A stretch of DNA of 64,000 nt, taken from NCBI GenBank assembly GCA_002049455.2, contig KV918994.1, forward strand, positions 60,866 through 124,865, in the 5' to 3' direction. The notes beneath the pieces are model-generated. The model searched no databases. It was not told the DNA's origin and worked only from the letters and a program-made list of their open reading frames with translations. The stretch is from Porphyra umbilicalis. Lineage: Eukaryota > Rhodophyta > Bangiophyceae > Bangiales > Bangiaceae. Of this stretch, positions 11,501 through 23,190 are shown one piece after another (the first letter of the stretch is position 1; each line of letters begins with the position of its first letter). The position numbers and the translations under genes are program-made.

Positions 11501-11699
11501 CACACCGCTCATGTGGCGTAGTTCGTTTTTGACTGGTCAACAGGCTATGGGCCCAATGTCGCTGGTAGTCATCTTCGTCTTCCTCGTTGTCTTTTGCGGG
11601 GTGCCGTTGGTCGGGCTGCTGTGTGTTCCGGCGTCGGGCAGGCGGTCTTAGTCTCCCACGTCGTCAGTGTTGCGCCTCGTGGCGCGGTTAGTCATCGTC

Positions 11700-12512
11700 A
11701 TGTCGGAGCATGGTCGCTACGTTGGCCCTCGCTTCGCGCAGCTGGACGACGACTACCAGGTCTGGGCTATGTACTGCCGTGCACAGCTCATCAAGAAGAA
11801 GTTGTGGTCCGCGGTCGTGACGGATCGCCCCGTGTCGGGGAGTGATGCCAAAGGCAACGTGGCGGCGGACGATTGGGACATCACCAACGAGTCGGCGTTG
11901 GCCACGATCCAGGTGTCGGTCAAGCCGGTTCATCTTCACTCGGTGACGGGGGTTAGTACTGCCAAGGAGGCGTGGGAGGCGCTCAAGAACATCTTTGAGG
12001 CGCGTGACAACGCATGCCTGCTGCAGCTCATGCATGAGCTAAGCAATCTCAAGAAGAACGGCGACGAGAACATCATCAAATACACGTCGCGCGCCAAGGG
12101 CATCCGGCAAGAGCCCGCTATGCTGGGCAACCAGGTGGACGAGGACACGCTTGTGCTGCAAGTCCTGTCGGGTCTTCCCGCAAAATACGACATGATCAAG
12201 ACCGTCCTGGAGAACATGGACAGGAAGCGCAACATCGCTGACATGAGCGCCAAGTTGCTCACGGTGGAGCAGCGGGGCAGCAATGGGCGGTCGTCATCGA
12301 CCACTGGGGTCAAGTCGCAAGCGTTTGCAGCGTCGGCGTTCAAGAAGCCGTGGGACAAGAAGGCGATCGTGTACTTCTACTGCGACAAGAAAGGGCACAT
12401 GAAGTGCGATTGCCTCAAGAAGAAGGCCGATGACACCAAGGGCAACAAGACCCTTCCAGCACTGACGCGCCCTCAGACCCCTGAGGACAGGAATGCAGAA
12501 TGCCACCTCTGA
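11700..12512 (+). pseudogene. Copia-type gag fragment (UBN2/retrotrans_gag with zinc knuckle)
   Basis: From the ATG at 11700 the plus strand encodes a copia capsid-type protein: YQVWAMYCRAQLIKKKLWSA, STAKEAWEALKNIFEARDNA, LMHELSNLKKNGDENIIKYT, VLSGLPAKYDMIKTVLENM. It ends in a CCHC knuckle written YFYCDKKGHMKCDC. The first Cys of the knuckle is Tyr (TAC for TGC), so zinc binding is probably lost. Gag lies on the opposite strand to the pol fragment at 10.0-11.5 kb. The two are therefore not one colinear element: either two insertions or an inversion. The last 63 bases of the frame belong to an 86-bp sequence found again at 26025-26110. Confidence 0.85.
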
Positions 12513-12535
12513 AACGGAGAGCAAGTCCCGGGATC
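12450..12535 (+). repeat. 86-bp dispersed repeat, copy 1
   Basis: These 86 bases match the reverse complement of 26025-26110 with seven differences and no gaps. The shared block ends abruptly on both sides in both places. In this copy it supplies the 3' end and stop codon of the gag frame. Confidence 0.8.
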
Positions 12536-13336
12536 AAAGACCAAAGCCAGCAATGTCGGGACTATATTCTTAAATTCTCAATTGAGCATGCGACGTGGCG
12601 CCCTCCCAGAGGTCGCCTAACGGCGAGGCCTGAAATGGACGATATACGCAATAGACTTACTCACAAGTAGGCTACTTTCTCGACGATAGTCACGTTTATC
12701 GGTGGGTCATTTGTGGTCTATTTCAATGGAGTACATCTCAGTGGAATCAGAGAGGCGCAAGCACGGCGAAATCCCTGTGATCCGTCCGAGATTCCTGTCC
12801 TCAGGCTGGTACAGTCAATATCCGCTTATATGGCACCCTTGGGCACTTCGTAGCTCCTGTTCCAGCGATGCATTCTTGTGGCTCGATGCACGGGAGATGC
12901 CCCGAATCACTGGCGATCGTTCCTGGCTCGGCCAAGATCGCGGCTGGAGGCAGCTTCCAGACACTCTCGATTGCACATTCTGATACAAGAACCAGGCTGT
13001 CTGCCTTTCGTCGATCGCCCCGGGAAGCAACCAAATACTTGTGGAAGCGCATTTTATGCTGACTCACGTGTGCTGTGTCATCGTGCAACAGCGGCCACAC
13101 GGCCAAGTCTCAACAAAACCGTGCAGCAACCGAGTCGACTTCGCGAAGAACGTGCCACACACCCGCGCCTCGACCTGCGTTCCACGACGCCCGCGTCTCG
13201 TCCTTCCGCTCCCCTCTTGCTCACCCCGCATCCATGAATGTTACCGAGCCATAGAAAAGCCAGGCAGACTGTCATCACCATCTGATTCTGCACGTGCAGG
13301 AGAAAGAGAACGGAGAAAACGAAAGAAAGATGCTCA
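12536..13336. other. No recognisable gene
   Basis: Ordinary-composition DNA between the copia and pogo relics. Several short overlapping frames are present on both strands. None shows a domain or splice pattern. Confidence 0.4.
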
Positions 13337-15777
13337 TTAATTGTCTCTGTCGGAGGGGTCCTCAATGCCGTTGTCGACCACGCCGTCCCGCCGCCCCCCT
13401 TTCTCAAAAACAATCCTGTCCGCCGTAGCAGCTCGCAATTCCTCGTTGTCCTCCTCCGTCAGCCAGCTCTGTACGGCCATCTCCCGCACAGGCTCCGAGT
13501 CCTCCCCAAAGGCCTGCTCCCCAAAGCGACAGCCCGACATGAAACTCACCACCGAAATCACATCTGAGCCCAGGGAGCGAGAGGATGCACGGTCCTCCAC
13601 GTACAATGCAGTCACGTCCGTCTCGAGAGCATGCGGCAAAATATTAGACCTGACCGAGCAATGTGCAATCGTAGACGGCTCTACGGCATCCCATTCCTCC
13701 TTGACAATATCCGCCGCATCTTTAAGATGGGCGGCCGCACCGGCTTGGACACCACGGATCACGGCGGGTGCGGCGCGCATGCGCGAGCGTCGACCCGTTG
13801 GCTGCTGATCATTTGGGGCGGCTGACCAGTCAAATGGCCGGCCCCAAATGCCTGGTCCAGCCGCAGCCGCAGACGAGTTGGTTCCTCCACCCAACACAGC
13901 CACAGACGGTGCTACGTCGGCAGCGGGCTCGGAAGCGCAGTCAATCCCTTCGGTCGTTGGGCCACCGGCTTGCGCTTCGGCTGCCGATGCGGCCGTTGGT
14001 GGGGTGGTCCGAGAATCTACTGCAGCGACCGCACGGCTCGCTGCGCTGCGCGCCGCCCGCCGGATCTCGAGCCGCAAGGCGCGCCGCACCGCCTCGCGCT
14101 GGACGTTCGGGTATGCCCCCGCAGATTCAGGGATGAGTGGCTGCTCGCTGGCCGCATCACTGGCACCAGGCCACCAACCGTTCGCCGACAACCACCCACC
14201 GACCCCCAATTCGCCACCCGATGCCGCAACGGGTGCTTCGGACGTCACTCCTGCCGTCCTTGCACCGTTCGGTGTCTCCGCGGGTACCGCCCCACCCAGA
14301 ACCGCGTCAGCGGGCCCGCCCCCCATAGAGGCGCCCGCAGTCGACAGCTGCGCGGGCTGCGCAGGCGCGGGCGGCGCGAGCGTGGGCGGAGCAGGCGCTG
14401 TGGGCGCTGTGGATCCCGTGGGCGTGGCGGGTGGCTCTGGCGCGGCCTGCGGTGCGGGAGGCGCGGTCGCCGCTGCATTGGCGAGAGGCACGGGCATCGC
14501 TGCTGGCGTCGCGGGCCCTACAGCCTCGGCCGCTGCCCGTGAGCCCAGCCCCGACGATGGAGCGGCACCCGCAGTTGTTTGGTCGCCCACCTGGAAGGCA
14601 CTTACGACCAGGTCTTAAAGACGCCGCTCGTACCGCCGTTTCAAACACGCGATGATACCCAAGTCCAGCGGCTGGGATACAGATGTACAGTTCGGTGGAA
14701 GAGGGATGAACTTGACCTGGGCGCTCTCGAGTTCGTCGTGCGCCCCACAATTGTTGGAGATCATGGCCACCCGGAAAGTAGTGCGGGCCCGTACAGCGGG
14801 AAGAAAAAGATATCAAACCAGGACTTGAACACCTCCCCATCCATCCACGCACTCTGTTGGGAAAAGTACGGGAGGGGGCACGCGTGATGGGGGGCCTTGA
14901 GGCACTTGGGCTGCTTGGCCTTGCCAATCATGGCAACCGGAATCTTGTTGCTCCCTGTAGCGTTGCACGCCAATACGAGGGTGATGCGGCCCTTAGATTT
15001 CATAGCCTTGGTGCCTAGTGCCTGCCGTCGGTGGCCCGCTTCCACGTACGCCCGATTTGGGACGCAGCGATAGAAGAGCCCCGTCTCATCCATGTCGTAG
15101 ACTCGATCGGCCCGGTAGGACTCAAGTTGCGCACGGATCTGCGCGATGTGCGGCGCCGCCGTCTCCGTGTCCGCAGACACGCCTTGACCCCAGAGCGCCA
15201 CATTTCGGAGGTTGTGGTGAGCTGCCCAGTTCTGGATGAAGTGCGGGGACCCCCTAAAGCCCGTCGCACCCAGCTCCCTGGCAATCCGCCGGGCGAGGGC
15301 CTCTAGAAAGCTCCCAGACACCGGGAGGTGCCGCGTGCCCACCCGTTGGAGCGCCTTGTACGAGTCCCAAAGTCCCTGGGATACCTGCTCAAAATAGGAC
15401 CGCCGCAAGCGGGTGGACGTCAGGTCCTCCGCCACCGCTGCGCGGCGCTTGTACACATCCCGCTTGTCGTAGATATCTCGGGCGGCCAACATGCTAATGT
15501 TGACTTGAAACATGTCTGGGGTTTGTGCCCACGTGTGGCCAGCGTCCTTGATGTCAATAATGGCGAGTTTATCCCCTAACGACACGGAAGTACGGGGCTT
15601 ACGTCGCGCTCCCGACCGCGCACGCTCAACACCCCAGCTACGCCCAGAGCCGCCCCGCCCGCGCCCCGCCCCGCCCCGCCCTTGACCGGCGCCGCCACGC
15701 CCGCGCGCTGCGCCGCCGCCCTGGCCGCGTCCGGAGCCGGCACGACCACCAGCACCTTGCCCCGTCATATCCGACAT
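13337..15777 (-). pseudogene. Pogo/Tigger-like (Tc1/mariner, DDE_1) transposase, broken
   Basis: The likely start is the ATG at 15777 (MSDMTGQG), after which comes a Gly/Arg tract. A CENP-B-type N-terminal HTH follows (SVSLGDKLAIIDIKDAGHTW), then an HTH_Tnp_Tc5 region (FLEALARRIARELGATGF, SPHFIQNWAAHHNLRN). The DDE_1 core opens with VYDMDETGLFYRCVPNRAYV and SKGRITLVLACNATGSNKIP. Near 14800-14815 the frame slips by one base. The continuation is MISNNCGAHDELESAQVKFI, then PLPPNCTSVSQPLDLGII and ACLKRRYERRL, where TAA (14615-14617) stops it. In MISNNCGAH the usual catalytic Asp is Asn. The same frame then resumes as a long Ala/Pro-rich tail ending in the family block LKDAADIVKEEWDAVEPSTI. Three independent lesions make this an inactive copy. 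Confidence 0.85.
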
Positions 15778-16711
15778 GGAAGACGCCCAGGGCACATGGG
15801 AGGGTTCCGTGGGGTCCCCGCGCAGCGCCGTAGCCGTCGCTGCCGTCGCTGCGCGGGCGGCGATCTGGATGACCTGCACCGTTTCGCTTGAAGGGGAGGG
15901 GCAGGTCTCCTCCACCGCAGTCGCCGCAGCCGCCGCGGCGACATGGCTCACGCGACGAAAATGTAGATCCTCCTGCGGGAGAGATTGATGAGTAGGGATA
16001 ACTACAGCAAGCGCACAGAGACTGGCGTAAGCACACAAAACAACGAGGTAGAAAATCAAGGCTACCACACCCAGATCCATTTGGAAAGCGCACTACCACG
16101 AAACAGAGAACTCATCGGCGGGGAGCGGGAAGCGCAGGACTGCTCCGTCGCACACAGCACCCCCGAATGGTACACAAAAAGACTAGCAAGCACTAGCGGG
16201 ACCGCACCGCAAGCCCCACACACCGTGACCGGGACCAGCACTCGAGGACGCGGCGCTGTTGACAGACGCCCGTGCGGTGCGCGGGAGTGGGCGCTGGAGC
16301 GGCCGAATGACGCATGTGGGAGCGACAGCGCGGGACGACGATGGTGGGTGCCACGACGGCGGGGTCGACGTCGGCTGGGGCCGCGCCAGTGGGCGCACCT
16401 GGGTGCACCCCAGTGGGTACCCCCTGTCGGTGCCTCCTTGCTCCTCGTAATTCGTTTCCTCTCGATCGGACTGTATGCCGAATGACGATCTGGCAATCCT
16501 CCGATCGAGTCTGTGAATGACGCGATCGAGATCCTCCCAGTTATATGGCAGGGTGCCATATAACTGGGACGCATATATCCGGATATTGACTTTAGGCGGC
16601 GATCATCTGCCACGACGCAGCGCCTTGATACGTCACGGCGTCTCACGTTGATTGCGTCTGCGTCCGTCGAGGCAAGAAGTGTCGATTCTTGGGTCACCTG
16701 TCGTTCCCAAC
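15778..16711. other. 5' flank of the pogo relic; no gene
   Basis: Contains the putative leader of the pogo gene and a T/C-rich stretch that could be an intron on the minus strand. No other coding signal. A perfect hairpin lies at 16536-16568 and a hAT-type element begins at 16712. Confidence 0.4.
16536..16568. repeat. Perfect 15-bp-arm hairpin
   Basis: CCCAGTTATATGGCA, then a 3-base loop GGG, then the exact reverse complement TGCCATATAACTGGG. It is AT-rich within GC-rich surroundings. It could be a fold-back insertion scar or a structured RNA element. No terminator-like T run follows. Confidence 0.85.
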
Positions 16712-17105
16712 TAGGGCTGTTGAAGCGGACAGGACAATTGCGACGGTCGCGGACACGGACTGTCCGGGACGGTCAGTTTCGTCCGGTTCGTCTCATTGGG
16801 TGCATCTGAGATCCGCAACAGTCGTCCTTTGCCGTTTGATTGGTCCCTTACCCGCCCTCAGCCGTTGCTGTCAGCTTCGCGGACGATTTTTGTAATGGCT
16901 TGTGATCCGGGACTGAGCTGCTCTGTCAGCCAACCCCTCCCACGGGCGTGCCGAGCGCTACGTAACGTGACGCCCGGAGGGTGGTCTACTGTTTCAGTAT
17001 TACGGATAGTCCAGAATTGTCCGAATGGGAAACGGACAGCCGTGAGGCCATAAAGACATTCTGGACAGTCTTTTTTTGTCCGTAATGTCCGATATAACAG
17101 CCCTA
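16712..17105. mobile_element. hAT-type MITE, 394 bp, 8-bp target duplication
   Basis: The element starts TAGGGCTGTT and ends AACAGCCCTA, with further matching inside the ends (CGGACA then a short gap, AC). It is flanked on both sides by the identical 8-mer TTCCCAAC (16704-16711 and 17106-17113). An 8-bp target duplication with short TIRs of TAGGG type is the hallmark of the hAT superfamily. No coding capacity. GGACNGTCC-like motifs recur inside. Confidence 0.85.
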
Positions 17106-17215
17106 TTCCCAACCTTTGCGTGGAGCGGCGATCGTTTCGCCGTCGTCGTTTGGCGTGGTCGTTTGTCAGCAGACACGTTTTTTGTTGCAACGATTTGGTG
17201 TCCAGCCATTGAGAG

Positions 17216-18215
17216 TAGGGTTGTGCATCACGCCCCTTTTTGGGTGGCGGGGTGGGCGATGCACACCTAATCACGCCCTTCTGCACGCCCCCAACATTGG
17301 CACGCCCCACTTCACGCCCCTAATGTAGCCCCCATGTTTTGGCACTTAATTGATAAGCGATTCAAAGTACCCAATATTCTTGCAATTTGGATGGTTCAAA
17401 GGACCACAAAAATGCCAGAAAACATGAAGGAAACAGCTGCATGCGATACACTCTCTTGGCCTCTACCACTCTGCGTCAAAGATGCTTTGCAGCATAACGG
17501 GACGTCGGCTCGCCTAGCCTCCACCGGTCGCCCCACCGCCCGCTGTCCCACCCATCTCACCGCGCACAAAGCCAGAGCAGATGGTCATCATATCATTCTC
17601 GGTCGTGGCCGCGGGGGCGTCCTCGTCGCCGGGACGACCAAAGTCCGGTCCAGGGACGCCGGCGCAAACCATGGCGCATCGGGCGACCTCCTCGTTCAGG
17701 AGGCGCGTAGCTCGCCGCCGGCACCCCTCCATCACTGCCGTCGGCCTGGTCGTTGCCGGCGCGCGATGCGTGGCATTCAAAGTCCTCATTGGCACCCGTG
17801 TCAAGGAGCCCCTCTGCGTCCTCCCTGGCTGATGACAGCAGGTGGCCGTTGCTGTGCCATTTCGCACAGATGGCGTCCGCGCATCATGGCGGCGAGCACC
17901 TTGTTTGTGGGCGCACGACGCAAAAATGGTTCCCACTCCTCATAGCGTCGAGCACCTTGTTTGTGGACGCTCGGCGGAGCAGGAAGACACCGCGCCCTGA
18001 AAAAGTAACGAAGGTGGCACGGAACTGCACCGAAAAATATTCGGTGGACTGGCGCCCCAAGAGCGCATGTGAAATTATGTACTTTTTTTTATCAAGCACG
18101 CCCCAATCACGCCCCTAAAATTCTGGGCGTGCAGGGCGAGACACGCCCAAAACACGTGAAATGGCACGCCTCAGGCGTGCAATTTAGCACGCCCCGGGCG
18201 TGTTGCACAACCCTA
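17216..18215. mobile_element. hAT-type non-autonomous element, 1000 bp, 8-bp target duplication
   Basis: Ends are TAGGGTTGTGCA and TGCACAACCCTA. The identical 8-mer ATTGAGAG flanks both sides (17208-17215 and 18216-18223). Both subterminal regions carry many copies of CACGCCC or its complement (17230-17320 and 18100-18200), the kind of clustered motif that hAT transposases bind. The interior has frames but none that resembles a transposase. It lies only 102 bp past the preceding hAT MITE's duplication. Confidence 0.85.
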
Positions 18216-18223
18216 ATTGAGAG

Positions 18224-19626
18224 AGGCCGTGGCATATCCGAGTTAGGGTTGGCCAACTTGTTTATCGTAATTGGTTAAAACTGGTTTACATTGGGTAAAA
18301 ATCGGACATCGCTTGCACACTAGTTTCGGATGCAAAATATTGGTTAAACTGGTTATTTTTAAATACGGTTGCGGTCACGTGACCGGAATTGTCCCAGCTC
18401 TTTGGCGTTAAGTGCGTGACGAGTCCCAACTTGATGACGCGTGCACGACCAGATCCGACGACTCGTGTCTTCGTCTCTCACACCGGCCCCGTCGCCGGCG
18501 CTTCCCGTGCTGCGAGCCCACCATGGCTCCCGCACACAAGTCGGGCAACCACACCCCACACGCCCGCACAGGAAAAGGACCGCCACGCACGCATCACGCC
18601 GCCGTGCGGGAAGAGTGAAGGTGCATGTACCTAGCAGCCTCGCGTAGATCTGGGAAAGAAAAGAAACAAGGAGGACCAATGCGCATGCCAAGAACACATC
18701 ATGCACACAGAAGCAAAAGAGAAGGGAACGCCGCGCAGAGGAGACAGATGCTCGTGTCAGACGCGCTGCACACAGACAGCATCACATGTACTGGCAGCTC
18801 GAGCGACGTCCACATATCACCTACAAACGTTTCACCCACAAACACACACCAGCACAATTCCATGTATCATACCATGCGGCTGGACGTGATGATGAAGGAT
18901 GATGCCACAACCCTATGCGGTGCAGTAGACGGATGCCTACAACAAGTCAAAGACCAGCGTGGGTACAGCACATGGCACCAATGACCAACCGACGACAGAG
19001 CGTTGGGCGGGGGCGCGAGGAGGGAGGTAGACTTGCAACGGGCTCGTTAGGCGTGGCACCGAGAGCAACAGAGACAAAGGAACAGGATAGGGTGGGGGGG
19101 GGGACGAGTGTGGCGCTTGGGTCGGCGTGGCCTGGGAGAGTGGATTGCCCATGCCTGGGGAACCCAGCACCAGCGTGGGGTTGCGTTGAAAATCGCATAT
19201 CTGGTCCGCATCTTCCGCCGTCGACATTGCGCTGATTGCATGGTGCTCCCACTCTGTATAGGCGCGAGGGGTGGGGTTGTGTTAGAGAATAGTTGCAGTA
19301 AGGCCATTTACATGTTCTGATGTAATTGTACGGTCGATTGGCGCGAATCACCTGGGGCGCCATCGGGAGTGCGCCAAAACGACCTGCAGCGGCGACCGAA
19401 GTGGCGCGCAAAATGGACGGCTGAGACCTGGGCACTTTGCCTGCGTGAGCCAGTGGTCGGTGCTCCAGTCGGCTGACCCGGCCTCCGCCGTCCTGCCATA
19501 CACTACGGTGCCCAGCCCTCGCCAGGCACTCCCCCGCCCTGTCTCCCGTGCGTCTCTCGCGAGCGTATTTTTGTGTCTGTGTTGCGGCGACCCCTCTTAC
19601 TCTGTCCTCTAGCGCCTGGCTTGGGG
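18224..19626. other. No gene; AT-richer then mixed DNA upstream of the Mutator-like gene
   Basis: 18240-18370 is AT-rich with repeated ACTGGTT and begins TAGGGTTGGCC, like a hAT end, but no partner end could be assigned. The rest shows only unconvincing short frames. Confidence 0.4.
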
Positions 19627-22600
19627 ATGGCATCGCCACGCAGCTCTGAATCTGAGGGATGCCCCTCGGGGGAGGCCAGTGGCGCGGCAGACCCGTCATC
19701 GGCTGTCCCCGTGGGCCCTTCCACTGACGATGTGTCGGACCTCTTTGAGAAGGAGCAGTCTGGGCTCTACCGGGTACGTATATTTCTTCGTGCTGAGCAC
19801 TGTTATATTCTATATGCTGAGAGTACTGGAGCTTATCAAGAGGTGAGGAGGAAGTCAGGTGTACGGACAGACGTTCTCGGAGCTGATTCTGTTGCATCGT
19901 GGCAGTGATGTGGTGCCGCATGCCCTTGAGGCAAGGGCCCGGCCTTACGCGCTGAGTGTGTACTGACCGGCCCGTACAGTGACTCCTTCTCTTCCGTTCT
20001 GTGATTGCTGGCATCATTGCTTGACACAGGTGTCCCGCAAGACCACCGTGGAGACAGTCACGTTTCACAAAGAGACGTCAGCAGCGACGTATCTGACCAC
20101 GTCCGTTCGTGGAGCAGCGCACGTGTTCTACCTGTCCAAGGAGGCTTTGTCATCCTTCTGGAGGGACAGCCCGTCGACTTGGGATACCCCAAAGTTCAAC
20201 ATTGCGTCAGTGTCCGTAGCCATCGGTGGGAGTAGCGTCAAGCACAAGGGCACCATGCGGACATGCCATCCTCCACTTGTGTGCTCCAGGATGAGACCGG
20301 CTCTGTCGGGCCTCGTACACACTGAGGTCAACTTTGAGCACCCCGACTGGGTTGCTGCGATGGACAGCACCGTGACAGAGGGCACTCCCGAGTATGTGGT
20401 CTAGAAGAGGTCAATGGTATGTTCTGTGACTGGCTCGGAGCGTCGCCCTTCCACGCGTGCATGCATTCCTCGTATTCCCTCACTCGTAATGTTGTTTCAG
20501 ACCTGCTGACATCTCGTGGCCATGTGTCTGCTTTTGTAATATTTCTTGTCTTCCTTGTGTTTGTAGGCGGCCTTCAAGCTGGTTGAGGAGGTCATGACAT
20601 CATGTGCATTCAATGACCCGAGCGGGGCGACGTGCGGCCAGTCGTGGACAGTGGTGCGCCCACAGGACGGGCGCCGGCCCTTTATCGGGTGCCAGGGGTG
20701 GCAGCCAGGCGATCCCCGCACACGAGATGGCGGCCATATGGGCTGCAGTCTGAAGGACGGTGTCGACGCTGAATTGCTTGAGAAGTACCGGAAGGACGGA
20801 CTTCTCGAGCCAGAGCTGGTTGCGGCCGGAAATTGCACATACATCGCGTCAAAGACCCACCGTGGCAGGGTGTGCGACGGCCTCGGAGGGGAGGACCCGC
20901 CTCTCGTGCGCGCGGGGGTGGGGACCTGCAAGGTGCGTGCCCGGCTGTAGTGGCCCGTGGACCCGCCGGACCCAGCCAGCATCCGCGTCATCCTGCTCTT
21001 GTTCGGCGAGCACAACCACATTTACCCTGTTTGCAAGCCACCAACGTCGGCCATCATGGACGCCATTGAGCACGCTCCCACGGCGACAGTTCGCCAGCTG
21101 CAGGTACGCCGCCCATGCTGAGCTGTTTGAGCTTTCCTCCTGCCTTTCCGTCTCCGTGCTTCTCTGCTTTCCTCTTGTGGTTGATGGGCTTTGACACTGA
21201 CTTTGTTTTCACGTCATCACTGGTTTCCTCACCGGCTTCTTCCGTTCTGCTTGTGTTTTCATGGCATATCATCTTTAATTGTTCCGTTTCACCTGCAGAG
21301 GGCGGCGTCGGACGCTTGCGATGGCGCTCGTGCTAGTCCAGGGCACGTGCGATCGCTACGGGCCACGGCTCGTGCGTTGGCAAGCCCGCACGGCCAGGAC
21401 ATTCTCGGTGTCATGGATCTGCGCAGGCGCGCTGACGGCGAGCACACCTACATTCGAGGCGTGGTTGACAACGAAGACTTCAAGATCATCTTCCTGCAGA
21501 GTGACGCACAGGCTGAGCTCTCTGGCCGCATGCGCTATGTCATGGTGGACACCACGTTTGACGTGGTCGCACCTGGCGCCGCCAGAGAAGGCGTCTCCCA
21601 GGCCGGCATCGATGCCAGCGCAGCAATGGATTATGACTGGCACCACGTTTCCTTTGTGTACGTCCTACTGTGGCGTACTTTGTTTCCATATGAGTGATTG
21701 TACTGCTTCTCACTTGGTGTTGCCACTTGTCAAGTGATTTGGCTACTGACGTTGGCCCTAGTCACCGCCCACTGCTTCCCCGTTGTGTATGGTTCTCTGT
21801 CTTCCCTTCTTTGTCACACAGGACGTGGGTGTACTCTTTGAACCGCGCCGTCGTGGTACTGCGGGCCATGGTCATTGGCAAGTGCAGGGAAATGTACTCG
21901 GAGATTTTCTCCTTCTACTTCCGCAATGCCATGATGCACGGCTTGGACGCGCCGGTCAAAGTACCGCGCACCCCTCCATTTGGTTCGCCCCCGCCCTCGC
22001 CGGTGTCTACGCCACCGGTTGAGGTCGCCGTGGTTGTGGCTCCTGGCCGACCAAGAGCCAAAAAGCCATTCGTTGCAGTTCTGCTGGACTTTGAAACGGC
22101 AGAACACGACGGGGCATTTCGGGCGATGTCAAGAACGTTTGGTGGCTCCCCTGCCGACTTTCACGGACGGTCTATTGGCTGTCGCGTTCATTTTATCGGC
22201 TTTTTGCTGAAAAAGTGCGGGAACGACATCCACCACCCGTTTTTGCGGTCGGTCGTGGCGCTGCGGGACTCGCCGCCAGCGGGCGGGATGACGGAGGTGG
22301 TGGCTCGTCTTAGTGCCCTCAAAGACACTGCCAATGCTGCGGGGGAGACAAAGCAGGCGACAGCTTTGAAGTGGCTGCTGCACAACCGGGCTGCCCGCGA
22401 GGCCGCCTTCCCGCTCTCCTCCTGCACACTCTCGCGTACTGAGGTGCTCGCGGCGGGGCAGACAACCAACGCCATTGAGTCGCTCAACCGACAAACGCAG
22501 TTAGAGGTCAAGCAGCAGGGCTCGCCTACACTGCTTGGGGCCATCCGCGCGCTCATGGACTTTGACGCCACCACCATGCTTGAGGTGCTGCCCAAGGGGC

Positions 22601-23190
22601 AGGCCTTTAGCGTCGGTGGGTCGTCGGAGCGCGCTCGGCTGGTGCGGAATATGCGGCGACGGCAGCGGAATGCTGTGCCGCGTGGCGGTGCTCCCCCAAA
22701 GAACCAAACGCCTAGAAAGATGCGGAAGGTCGTGGGGGGAGCACGTCAAGGACCAGCGACCTCGCCGGCCTCTGTCGCGACAGCGGCGGGGGCGGCTGCG
22801 GTGACTACGTCGCCGAGCTCCACCCACCCCCTGCTCCCCCCCCTCGCCCCGTTTGATGTGCTGCTGCCCCCCTCCGTGGCCCTCCCCCTTGGCGCGCCAT
22901 CACCCGCGACGCATGCGGTTCAACCCACTGCACTTGTACATCAGGTTGTCGGCGCCGGCGCGTCGATGGGGGGCGCCGTCATCTCCCCACTGTTCTCCCC
23001 TTGGTCGCAGGCGACGCATGATGCCGGCCATCCGGCATTCCAATATGGGCTCGGGTTACAAGCTCACCCCATGGGCTTGAGCCAGCAGCCCATTTGGTCA
23101 CTCTCCGCTATTCCGTCGCCGTCACCTGCTGCGAGCGGTAGCTTTTATGGGACCGGGGGTTTTCATGGAGGGTGGTCGCCTGCTCGTTAA
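19627..23190 (+). pseudogene. Mutator-like (MULE) transposase gene, six exons, two in-frame TAGs
   Basis: Exons placed from frame and GT-AG ends: 19627-19773, 20030-20416, 20567-20932, 20951-21103 (or continuous from 20567), 21299-21657 and 21822-23190. Donors are GTACGT, GTATGT, GTACGC and GTACGT, and all joins keep phase. The N-terminal half has a Cys-rich zinc-binding type region (MTSCAFNDPSGATCGQSW, FIGCQGWQPGDP). The DDE core has its first Asp in YVMVDTTFDVV, second in VAVLLDFETAEHDGAF followed by GCRVHF (the MULE CxxH motif), and a Glu in AGQTTNAIESLNR. The tail is basic then Pro/Ala-rich. TAG codons at 20402 and 20948 lie in frame. The second could be removed as an 18-base GT-AG segment (20933-20950), otherwise it is a nonsense change. 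No terminal inverted repeats were found. Confidence 0.7.

Noticed and set aside
14590-14604. A 15-base GT-AG intron (GTAAGTGCCTTCCAG) in the pogo-like gene
   Set aside because: The frame is open through it and removing it does not eliminate the nearby TAA, so there is no need for splicing.
6418-20950. A reassigned genetic code (TAA/TAG read as Gln), suggested by in-frame TAA in Harbinger and pogo and TAG in MULE frames
   Set aside because: The outer CACTA transposase has TAG at a Trp position, the JmjC frame has TGA stops too, the secreted-protein duplicate shows loss of coding constraint right after TAG, and the FG-GAP gene ends in TGA. Ordinary nonsense decay explains all of them.
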